Assembly (NCBI GenBank): GCA_028710055.1
Contig: JAQUSX010000017.1
Span: 2,796-8,134 of the forward strand
DNA length: 5,339 nucleotides
Source of the DNA: Clostridia bacterium
GTDB taxonomy: Bacteria > Bacillota > Clostridia > Christensenellales > CAG-314
Reading direction: 5' to 3'
The first letter of the stretch is position 1. Every line of letters begins with the position of its first letter. The notes under the pieces are model-generated. The model did not search any database and was not told where the DNA came from. It saw only the letters and a list, made by a program, of their open reading frames with translations. The translations under genes and the position numbers were made by a program. Below, piece after piece: positions 1 through 4,428 of this stretch.

Positions 1-290
1 TGACCTCTGTATTGTTCCATAATGAATAAAGACTCTATCATAGCGATTTTATCCTTAAATTCTATTATAGACATACCTATCGGATTGCCGTCGTTAAATA
101 CGAGATAGGACACAGCTTTTTCGCCTTTAATTATATCTTGCCAATATGGATCATCAATTTGCGGTTCGGGATGACGGTAATCCGCAAGAAACTTCGGCAA
201 AAACGGAGTCATAGCGATATCAAGATCTTTGTTAAATTTCATAACCGTAGCGAGATTTTTTTCGTCAGTTACTATAATTATTTCCGTCAT
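1..290 (-). CDS. GNAT-family N-acetyltransferase, N-terminal part (runs off left edge)
   Basis: The frame is open from an ATG at 288-290 to the window edge: 96 complete codons plus two bases. The start is set by AAGGAG at 300-305, nine bases upstream. The visible protein has a beta strand and acidic helix at the N-terminus (MTEIIIVTDEKN), a strand-turn-strand at about residues 58-79 (AVSYLVFNDGNPIGMSIIEF), and then IESLFIMEQYRG at 85-96. This last part matches the GNAT beta4 strand leading into motif A (V-x-x-x-x-R-G-x-G), which binds the pyrophosphate of acetyl-CoA. The next codon begins CA, so it is Gln or His, as expected in R-G-[QH]-G. GNAT enzymes transfer an acetyl group from acetyl-CoA to an amine. 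The substrate cannot be told because the C-terminal half is missing. It appears to be a single-gene unit with its own promoter. The family call is fairly safe; the specific role is unknown. Confidence 0.8.
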   Translation of the reverse strand, partial: MTEIIIVTDEKNLATVMKFNKDLDIAMTPFLPKFLADYRHPEPQIDDPYWQDIIKGEKAVSYLVFNDGNPIGMSIIEFKDKIAMIESLFIMEQYRG

Positions 291-325
291 TTTCTTGCTC
301 TCCTTATTAAAAACAATTAAAAAGC

Positions 326-354
326 ATTATATCACGGAATAAAATATGATACAA
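326..354 (-). promoter_or_regulatory. Sigma-A-type promoter of the GNAT gene
   Basis: Read on the minus strand, the -35 box is TTGTAT (349-354) and the -10 box is a perfect TATAAT (326-331), with a 17-bp spacer. The predicted transcript starts near 319, leaving a leader of about 29 nt that contains the AAGGAG at 300-305. An inverted repeat, ACAACT-N9-AGTTGT (351-371), overlaps the -35 box and could be an operator. That role is inference only. Confidence 0.7.
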
Positions 355-383
355 CTTTTTTGAATAGTTGTTAAAAATAAAAC

Positions 384-422
384 AACCGCAACAACGCAAA
401 GTAACTTTGCTCTGTCGCGGTT
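384..422 (-). terminator. Rho-independent terminator of the orphan P-loop gene
   Basis: The outer arms AACCGC (384-389) and GCGGTT (417-422) pair. An inner perfect stem GCAAAG (396-401) / CTTTGC (405-410) closes a 3-nt loop, and imperfect pairing lies between the two. On the minus strand the hairpin is followed by a T-rich run (GTTTTATTTTT). It lies 28 bases past the stop of the 450-953 gene and before the GNAT promoter, so it separates the two units. Confidence 0.72.
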
Positions 423-449
423 TTAGCATAATCCATAGAAATTGATATT

Positions 450-953
450 TTATGAATTTATGTAATCAATTAAAATATTCAAAATCTCTTGAGCTTGTTC
501 TGAATTTATCTCTTCAAACTTATCATTAATCTCAATAATACGCTTTTTTCTAATGGTTATAGCGGAATCTAAACTTTTTAAATAATCGACGGTTTCTCCT
601 GTCGTGAGACACGCACTAAAACAGAGTTCACATTTATTTTCTATAAATATTTTAACAGCATCTACTAATAATTTTTTTGTATCTCCATATGTGCAAATTC
701 CAATTTTTTTATTATTTATTTCTAACACAATTATAACGTTTAATACACGACATACTCCGCTGAGTCTATCTCTTTTCTCTTTATCAATTTGAGCTTTAAT
801 TTTGTTAATTAATTGCTGATTATCTTTTATTCCATCTTTATACTGATATATGATTTTACTATTTGGAAATTTTTCTAAAATTTTTAAAATTAATAGTTTT
901 AAAGTAGTTGTTTTTCCTATATTACCTTTACCTTGAAGTGCAACAATTTTCAT
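450..953 (-). CDS. Small P-loop NTPase-like protein of unknown function
   Basis: The protein has 167 residues. A perfect Walker A motif, GKGNIGKT at residues 8-15, follows the first beta strand (MKIVALQ), so it is predicted to bind ATP or GTP. The segment VIIVLEI (73-79) could be a Walker B-like strand with Glu78, but no clear DE/DD pair is visible. It leads through a turn into KIGICTYGD (83-91). Five cysteines (68, 87, 108, 111, 115) are present, three of them clustered around ENKCELCFSAC. There is no signal peptide or membrane segment, so it is probably cytoplasmic. GGAGT at 958-962 supports the ATG at 951-953. The gene is a single unit with its own promoter and terminator and is much more AT-rich than the fakA or PAP2 genes, which could mean recent acquisition. 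I do not recognise a named family. It resembles short stand-alone P-loop proteins annotated only as ATP-binding proteins. A kinase-like or regulatory GTPase role cannot be excluded. Confidence 0.8.
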   Translation of the reverse strand: MKIVALQGKGNIGKTTTLKLLILKILEKFPNSKIIYQYKDGIKDNQQLINKIKAQIDKEKRDRLSGVCRVLNVIIVLEINNKKIGICTYGDTKKLLVDAVKIFIENKCELCFSACLTTGETVDYLKSLDSAITIRKKRIIEINDKFEEINSEQAQEILNILIDYINS

Positions 954-973
954 ATTTACTCCATTTTAATTAA

Positions 974-991
974 AATATACTTTTGTATATT
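974..991. repeat. Perfect 7-bp inverted repeat, candidate operator
   Basis: AATATAC (974-980), a TTTT spacer and GTATATT (985-991) form a perfect palindrome. It overlaps the downstream half of the -10 box and the predicted start site of the P-loop gene. It is too AT-rich to act as a terminator. Its placement suits a repressor site or a small leader hairpin, but in such AT-rich DNA it could be chance. Confidence 0.45.
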
Positions 992-1016
992 ATAACATGT
1001 AAAATTCAATATGCAA
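989..1016 (-). promoter_or_regulatory. Extended -10 promoter of the orphan P-loop gene
   Basis: On the minus strand TTGCAT (1011-1016) is followed after 16 bp by a perfect TATAAT (989-994), preceded by TGT, which makes an extended -10 element. Transcription would start near 982, about 30 bases before the ATG at 951-953. The start region overlaps a perfect palindrome at 974-991. Confidence 0.68.
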
Positions 1017-1091
1017 TACATAAAATAAATAATGACCAAAATCGAGCATAGTCGAGATTTTGCGTTTGGTTGGAATAGCGGATAAGCCGCC

Positions 1092-1127
1092 AAAAAAAGA
1101 AACGCCGAAGAAAACTTTCTTCGGCGT
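1092..1127 (-). terminator. Strong hairpin terminator, minus strand
   Basis: Two perfect 12-base arms (ACGCCGAAGAAA at 1102-1113 and TTTCTTCGGCGT at 1116-1127) are separated by only two bases; in practice the innermost pairs open to form the loop. On the minus strand the hairpin is followed by TTCTTTTTTT (1101-1092). It would stop transcripts coming from the tRNA cluster that pass the first terminator. No gene on the plus strand needs it. Confidence 0.75.
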
Positions 1128-1257
1128 GATAAATACGGGCGTGATTTCCTGATGGTGCGAAGTTCGTCGGACTCGTAAGGAATGAGCGAAGCGAATGACG
1201 GAATAGCGAGCGCCAGCGAGCGTCACAAAAAAGGTTTGAGGACGACTTCGGCGTAAC
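1128..1257. repeat. GC-rich, internally repetitive intergenic block
   Basis: This 130-base block lies between two terminators. It contains a direct repeat AGCGAGCG (1205-1212 and 1215-1222) and three GAAT-type units beginning at 1180, 1193 and 1201 (GAATGAGC, GAATGACG, GAATAGCG). Imperfectly inverted segments bracket these: 1157-1174 (GCGAAGTTCGTCGGACTC) and 1238-1253 (GAGGACGACTTCGGCG). Its composition contrasts sharply with the AT-rich DNA to the left. No reading frame in it has a ribosome binding site or a recognisable protein. It looks like a dispersed intergenic repeat or a structured RNA remnant; that is inference. Confidence 0.45.
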
Positions 1258-1313
1258 AAAAAACCGCGAGCAGGCAAGCAAACAAAGTTTGCGAGCGGTG
1301 TCGCGGTTTTTTT
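1258..1313 (-). terminator. Terminator of the tRNA cluster (hairpin works in both directions)
   Basis: Twelve-base arms AAAAAACCGCGA (1258-1269) and TCGCGGTTTTTT (1301-1312) pair perfectly. An inner stem GCAAAC (1278-1283) / GTTTGC (1287-1292) closes on AAA. Because the arms begin and end in A/T tracts, a U-rich tail is produced in either direction. On the minus strand it starts one base past the encoded CCA end of tRNA-Leu, so it ends the Gly-Cys-Leu transcript. Confidence 0.8.
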
Positions 1314-1314
1314 G

Positions 1315-1400
1315 TGGTGCCAGTGGTCGGACTCGAACCGACACGGAGTTGCCCCCGAGGGATTTTAAGTCCCTTGCGTCTGCCATTTCGCCACACTGGC
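1315..1400 (-). tRNA. tRNA-Leu (anticodon TAA)
   Basis: The gene is 86 nt including an encoded CCA (1315-1317). Acceptor arms GCCAGTG and CACTGGC pair perfectly. The anticodon loop CTTAAAA is flanked by AGGGA/TCCCT and places the anticodon TAA at 1365-1367, which reads UUA. A long variable arm, CGGGG-GCAA-CTCCG, marks a class II tRNA, as expected for leucine. The T arm contains GGTTCGAGTCC. It is the last gene of a three-tRNA transcript, 47 bases after tRNA-Cys. Confidence 0.97.
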
Positions 1401-1447
1401 AAATATGAAAACCTGCCGCCTAAGTTTAGTAGCAACAGGTTTAAGGT

Positions 1448-1521
1448 TGGAGGCACCACCCGGAATCGGACCGGGGATAGAGGTTTTGCAGACCTTTGCC
1501 TTACCGCTTGGCTATGGTGCC
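1448..1521 (-). tRNA. tRNA-Cys (anticodon GCA)
   Basis: The gene is 74 nt with encoded CCA (1448-1450). The acceptor begins GGCACCA and ends TGGTGCC, with T as the discriminator base. The anticodon loop CTGCAAA gives GCA at 1487-1489. The T arm has CCCGG/CCGGG around GTCCGATT. The outermost anticodon-stem pair appears to be an A-C mismatch (AAGGT opposite ACCTC). It is the middle gene of the cluster, 30 bases after tRNA-Gly. Confidence 0.96.
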
Positions 1522-1551
1522 ACAAACTAGACAAAAAACGCTGATAAAAAA

Positions 1552-1626
1552 TGGAGCGGGAGACGGGATTCGGACCCGCGACATTTGCCTTGGCAAGGCA
1601 ACGCTCTACCACTGAGCCACTCCCGC
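1552..1626 (-). tRNA. tRNA-Gly (anticodon GCC)
   Basis: The gene is 75 nt with encoded CCA (1552-1554). Acceptor arms GCGGGAG and CTCCCGC pair perfectly. The anticodon stem TTGCC/GGCAA closes the loop TTGCCAA, giving GCC at 1592-1594, which reads GGC and GGU. The T arm has GCGGGTCCGAATCCCGT. It is the first gene of the Gly-Cys-Leu transcript. Confidence 0.97.
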
Positions 1627-1799
1627 GTATGATTTACCAGCGAGTTATAGTTTACCAAACATAGTATAAAAAATCAAGCGATTTTCAGTATGTTTTTTGG
1701 GTTTTTTATGGAAAAACGGGATATATTACAGGCTTTTTTTCGTCGATTGCTTATGTTATGACGGTCTATTTTATATGTAGTTTTGTTTACGATTTTTTG
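1627..1799. other. AT-rich spacer after fakA, no clear terminator
   Basis: Apart from the probable tRNA promoter I find no gene here. Past the fakA stop, minus-strand transcripts meet no GC-rich hairpin with a U tail. Only weak AT-rich complementarity is visible. Read-through from fakA into the tRNA genes is therefore possible, or termination may use Rho. Confidence 0.4.
1649..1677 (-). promoter_or_regulatory. Probable promoter of the tRNA cluster
   Basis: On the minus strand TTGATT (1672-1677), a 17-bp spacer and TAAACT (1649-1654) lie just upstream of tRNA-Gly. The start would fall near 1642, leaving a short 5' leader for RNase P to remove. The -10 box matches the consensus at four of six positions. 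TATAAC nearby (minus strand, 1645-1650) is a better hexamer but is too far from the -35 box. This assignment is moderate. Confidence 0.45.
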
Positions 1800-3476
1800 T
1801 TACTCAATCGAGATAATATAGTAATACAAGGGCTGTCCGCCGTAAAGCAAAGTCACTTCACAGTCGGGAAAAGCTTCTTGAGCGAGAGCGGAAAATTCGT
1901 TGGCTTCTTCTTCGGTAACGTCGCAGCCGTAATAAAGCGAAATAATCTCGTGTTCGGGTTTTTTCATTTTTTTAATCAGTTCGATAGTAACTTTATCGAC
2001 ATTAGAGCCTTTGGTTACTATATCGTGACTATCTATACCGATAATATCGCCTTTACCGATTTTCAATCCGTTAACTTCGGAATTGCGTACGGCAAAAGTG
2101 ACGGAACCGCTTGTAATGGATTGAATAACGTCGTTCATATTATGAACGTTATCTTGCGCGGAAACCTCGGGATTATAAGATAAAACCGCGGCAAGTCCTT
2201 GCGGAATGTCGGTTGTGGGAACAACCAAAACGTTTTTGCTTGGCACAAGCGCTCTCGCTTGCTCAGCAGCCAAAATAATGTTTTTATTGTTAGGCAAAAC
2301 GATTACGCTTTCAGCGTTAATGTGCTTGATTGCCGAACTGATATCGTTTGCGCTCGGGTTCATCGTTTGACCGCCTTCTATGATTTGGTCAACCATCAAA
2401 TCCTTGAAAATCGAAGAAAATCCGTCGCCCGCGCACACAGCCAAAAGCCCTACGGGTTTGCGCTCAGCTTCCATTTTTTTGCGCAGTTCACGGTTTTGTT
2501 CCAGCATATTTTCAATTTTTATCTTGTCTATTTCGCCAAGCTCCAACGCGTGCGCCAAAGCGACGCCGGGATTATTGGTATGAACGTGAACTTTGACAAG
2601 ATTTAGGTCGCCGATTACAAGCACGCTATCGCCCATATTGTTGAACGTGTCGCGAAGTTTGTCTATATCGGTCAAAGTCGTCTTTTTGTGAAGATTTATG
2701 ATAAAAAATTCGGTGCAATAACCAAATTCGATATCGTCTAGGGAATCGTAGTCAATAAATACGTGGTCGTCGTCGGTATCGGGCGCAATTGTGGTTGTGG
2801 AAACGGAAAAATTGTAATCTTCCGCTCCCGAAATCTCTTGCTCTAAATATCCGCTCAATAGACCTTTGAAAAATAATACCAAACCGAATCCGCCCGAGTC
2901 CACTACGCCCGCTTTTTTCAGTACGTCCAGCATTTCGGGTGTCTGCGCCAGTATTTCTTCGCCCGACTTAATAAGGTTTTCCAAAAAGTCCTGAATAGTA
3001 AGCGGTCTATGGGAAAATTCCAAAGCCGACTCGCTCATTACGCGAATAACGGTGAGCATCGTGCCTTCTTTGGGTTTTGAAACAGCGCTATATGCTAGCT
3101 CCGTTCCGCGTTTCATAGCGTTGGCAAAAATCTTTATATCGATGTCGTTTGACGTCGCTATTACGGAAGAAAAGCCTTTTAATATTTGAGAAAGAATGAC
3201 GCCGCTGTTTCCCCTCGCGCCTTTTAATGCGCCTTGTGAAACGGCTTGCGCCAATTCGTCCATACTTGCGGTTGTTAAGTTGTTAAGTTCGTTGACAACG
3301 GACTTCATCGTCAACGACATATTCGTGCCCGTATCTCCATCGGGAACGGGGAACACGTTTAGCGCGTCTATTTGCGCTCTATTTATATCTAATGATATCG
3401 CGCCTGAAATTACCATGCGTTTCATGACGGCGTGATTTATATATTTTTCCGAGGCTGTGCGTGCTGCTGCTGCCAT
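1800..3476 (-). CDS. fakA: Fatty acid kinase catalytic subunit FakA (YloV, DAK2-domain protein)
   Basis: FakA uses ATP to phosphorylate fatty acids bound to FakB (DegV-family) carriers. The acyl-phosphate feeds phospholipid synthesis. The 558 residues match the family length of about 550. The N-terminal DhaL/Dak2 kinase domain (about 15-210) shows the Mg-ATP aspartate motif NVFPVPDGDTGTNM (40-53), GARGNSGVILSQ (86-97) and KKAGVVDSGGFG (187-198). The middle domain has FGYCTEFF (251-258) and KVHVHTNNPG (295-304). Cys254, His297 and His299 correspond in spacing to the Cys and two His reported to bind zinc in staphylococcal FakA (from memory). The C-terminal domain (about 340-558) contains the typical VLPNNKNIILAAEQA (393-407). 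The linker at about 215-245 is acidic. AAGGAG at 3482-3487, five bases before the ATG, fixes the start. It lies 19 nt after the Asp23-family gene and is presumably co-transcribed with it. No FakB gene is in the window. The family call is very secure. Confidence 0.96.
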   Translation of the reverse strand: MAAAARTASEKYINHAVMKRMVISGAISLDINRAQIDALNVFPVPDGDTGTNMSLTMKSVVNELNNLTTASMDELAQAVSQGALKGARGNSGVILSQILKGFSSVIATSNDIDIKIFANAMKRGTELAYSAVSKPKEGTMLTVIRVMSESALEFSHRPLTIQDFLENLIKSGEEILAQTPEMLDVLKKAGVVDSGGFGLVLFFKGLLSGYLEQEISGAEDYNFSVSTTTIAPDTDDDHVFIDYDSLDDIEFGYCTEFFIINLHKKTTLTDIDKLRDTFNNMGDSVLVIGDLNLVKVHVHTNNPGVALAHALELGEIDKIKIENMLEQNRELRKKMEAERKPVGLLAVCAGDGFSSIFKDLMVDQIIEGGQTMNPSANDISSAIKHINAESVIVLPNNKNIILAAEQARALVPSKNVLVVPTTDIPQGLAAVLSYNPEVSAQDNVHNMNDVIQSITSGSVTFAVRNSEVNGLKIGKGDIIGIDSHDIVTKGSNVDKVTIELIKKMKKPEHEIISLYYGCDVTEEEANEFSALAQEAFPDCEVTLLYGGQPLYYYIISIE

Positions 3477-3495
3477 AACGACTCCTTGAAGTAAA

Positions 3496-3846
3496 TTATA
3501 ATTTTACGCCTACAACGTGGACGTTGATTTCTTCCACGATCATACCGGTGAATTTTTCCAGACCGTATTTGACCGTGCTCTTCAAACTAGCGGCGACGGC
3601 TGATATAGACACACCATATCTGAAAACAACATACAAATCGATATAGATTCTGTCACCCTTCGTAACTATTCTTACACCGCGGCTTTTGCTGTTTATCTTA
3701 AATAAATCGGCTACGGTATCGGAAAACTTGCGAGGGACTTTGTCAACAACTCCGTAGCAGTCCATCGCCAGATGTCCCGCAAGCGAGGCAACGACGTCGT
3801 CCGTTATGGTGATGCTTCCGTATGAGTTTTGTGTTCGAAGTGACAT
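3496..3846 (-). CDS. Asp23/Gls24 family envelope stress protein (YloU-like)
   Basis: The protein has 116 residues, the usual size for the short YloU-type members of the Asp23/Gls24 family. Characteristic parts are GSITITDDVVASLAGHLAMDCYGV (residues 10-33), a basic central segment RGVRIVTKGDRIYIDLYVVFRYGVSI (56-81) and the C-terminal GLEKFTGMIVEEINVHVVGV (95-114). No signal peptide or membrane segment is visible, so it is cytoplasmic or bound to the membrane through partners. Asp23 in Staphylococcus is membrane-associated and linked to cell envelope homeostasis; the role of YloU itself is poorly known. GGAGG at 3856-3860, nine bases before the ATG, supports the start. It is the first gene of the operon with fakA, an order conserved across Firmicutes next to a divergent rpmB. 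This context suggests a link to membrane lipid supply, which is inference. Confidence 0.94.
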   Translation of the reverse strand: MSLRTQNSYGSITITDDVVASLAGHLAMDCYGVVDKVPRKFSDTVADLFKINSKSRGVRIVTKGDRIYIDLYVVFRYGVSISAVAASLKSTVKYGLEKFTGMIVEEINVHVVGVKL

Positions 3847-3879
3847 TTATCCCGTCCTCCAAAAAATTTGAGCGTATTT

Positions 3880-3908
3880 ATAATACATTAGTTTTGATTT
3901 TTTTACAA
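3880..3908 (-). promoter_or_regulatory. Probable promoter of the Asp23-fakA operon
   Basis: On the minus strand TTGTAA (3903-3908) and TATTAT (3880-3885) are separated by 17 bp. The start would lie near 3873, giving a leader of about 27 nt with GGAGG at 3856-3860. The divergent rpmB -35 box lies about 63 bp away, so the two promoters do not overlap but could share regulatory DNA. Confidence 0.55.
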
Positions 3909-3971
3909 GTGATTTTTCATTATTAACAAGTCTTTGTACTCTTTTTTAAAAAAAATATTAGCGGAATTTAG

Positions 3972-4001
3972 TTGCCAAAACAAGTTTGGCTGTGTTATTA
4001 T
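3972..4001 (+). promoter_or_regulatory. rpmB promoter with extended -10, A-tract upstream and inverted repeat in the spacer
   Basis: TTGCCA (3972-3977) and TATTAT (3996-4001) are 18 bp apart, and TGT directly before the -10 box gives an extended -10. A run of six T and eight A at 3942-3955 lies near the position of an UP element, which fits a strongly expressed ribosomal gene. GCCAAA (3974-3979) and TTTGGC (3985-3990) form an inverted repeat with a 5-bp spacer, overlapping the -35 box. It could bind a regulator. The start would be near 4008. Confidence 0.7.
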
Positions 4002-4028
4002 GTACAAGCAAGAAAAAGCGTCTTAAAC

Positions 4029-4036
4029 AGGAGGTG
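4029..4036 (+). promoter_or_regulatory. Ribosome binding site of rpmB
   Basis: AGGAGGTG is a near-perfect complement of the 16S 3' end and sits six bases before the ATG at 4043-4045. It decides the start. The same frame is open upstream to an ATG at 3986, but that ATG lies inside the promoter and would add 19 residues foreign to bL28. Confidence 0.9.
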
Positions 4037-4042
4037 TGGTCA

Positions 4043-4231
4043 ATGTCTAAACAGTGCGCTATATGCGGAAAAAGCAAAATGAGCGGCAATAACGTTTCGC
4101 ACTCAAAACGCAGAACGCCCAAAACATACAGTGCTAACCTGCACAAGGTTAAAGTGGAAATCGAAGGAAAAGAATCCACTGAATACGTATGCACCCGTTG
4201 TTTGAGAACCGCGAACAAAAACGAAAAATAA
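4043..4231 (+). CDS. rpmB: 50S ribosomal protein bL28
   Basis: This 62-residue protein is a component of the large ribosomal subunit. It begins MSKQCAICGKSKMSGNNVSHSK, the classic bL28 N-terminus, followed by the basic RRTPKTYSANLHKVKV and the C-terminal EYVCTRCLRTANK. Two CxxC pairs (Cys5/Cys8 and Cys50/Cys53) make this the zinc-binding (C+) form. Many bacteria also carry a cysteine-free paralogue that is induced when zinc is scarce. The length is normal for Firmicutes. It is a single-gene unit with a good promoter and a terminator just downstream. It diverges from the Asp23-fakA operon, as in Bacillus and many Clostridia. The product call is very secure. Confidence 0.97.
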   Translation: MSKQCAICGKSKMSGNNVSHSKRRTPKTYSANLHKVKVEIEGKESTEYVCTRCLRTANKNEK

Positions 4232-4256
4232 TTTTGTTCATACGTGAATTTTGAAG

Positions 4257-4281
4257 CGACCGTTTTTACGGCCGTTTTTTT
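4257..4281 (+). terminator. Rho-independent terminator of rpmB
   Basis: Arms CGACCGT (4257-4263) and ACGGCCG (4268-4274) pair with one A-C mismatch around a TTTT loop and are followed by seven T (4275-4281). It lies 25 bases after the rpmB stop and isolates rpmB from the downstream phosphatase gene. Confidence 0.85.
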
Positions 4282-4359
4282 CTTTGCCAAAAAAACTTTT
4301 TTTGCGTTTGGGCAATAGTTATTAAATATATAATTAGAAATTATAAAAAAATTTAGGTA

Positions 4360-4388
4360 TTGATAATAAGCGTTTGTTTTGGTATACT
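4360..4388 (+). promoter_or_regulatory. Sigma-A-type promoter of the PAP2 phosphatase gene
   Basis: TTGATA (4360-4365), a 17-bp spacer and TATACT (4383-4388) form a near-consensus promoter about 40 bases before the start codon. The leader contains six G (4417-4422), which serve as the ribosome binding site through G-C and G-U pairs with the anti-SD. Confidence 0.78.
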
Positions 4389-4428
4389 TATTTTTAGAAC
4401 ATAAAAAAAGATTTTTGGGGGGTAATAT

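Noticed and set aside
1128..1257. CRISPR-like array in the repeat block
   Set aside because: The repeats are short (about 8 bases), irregularly spaced and not separated by unique spacers of constant length.
1..1400. Possible integration (attachment) site using the tRNA-Leu 3' end, given the AT-rich orphan gene nearby
   Set aside because: I found no second copy of the tRNA-Leu 3' sequence in the window and no integrase or other mobility gene.
1409..1442. Inverted repeat AAACCTG / CAGGTTT between tRNA-Cys and tRNA-Leu
   Set aside because: The 7-bp arms are separated by 20 bases and no U-tract follows, so it is unlikely to be a terminator. At most it helps separate the tRNAs during processing.
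1314..1544. Open frame on the plus strand starting MVPVVGLEPTR
   Set aside because: It is antisense to tRNA-Leu and tRNA-Cys. Such GLEPTR peptides are a well-known false ORF type from tRNA genes.
990..1612. Three overlapping minus-strand open frames across the tRNA region and repeat block
   Set aside because: They run through tRNA genes and terminators, lack ribosome binding sites and show no protein family features.
1800..3435. Several plus-strand open frames opposite fakA
   Set aside because: They are shadows of the strongly supported fakA gene, with no ribosome binding sites or recognisable domains.
3986..4042. Upstream ATG that would extend bL28 by 19 residues
   Set aside because: It lies inside the promoter and upstream of the AGGAGGTG site, and the added residues do not belong to the bL28 family.
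3958..4290. Minus-strand open frame opposite rpmB
   Set aside because: It is a shadow of rpmB and its terminator, without its own signals.
4288..4304. Near-perfect palindrome of seven A, C and seven T flanked by C and G after the rpmB terminator
   Set aside because: It has almost no GC pairs, so the hairpin would be weak. The GC-containing hairpin at 4257-4274 explains termination better.
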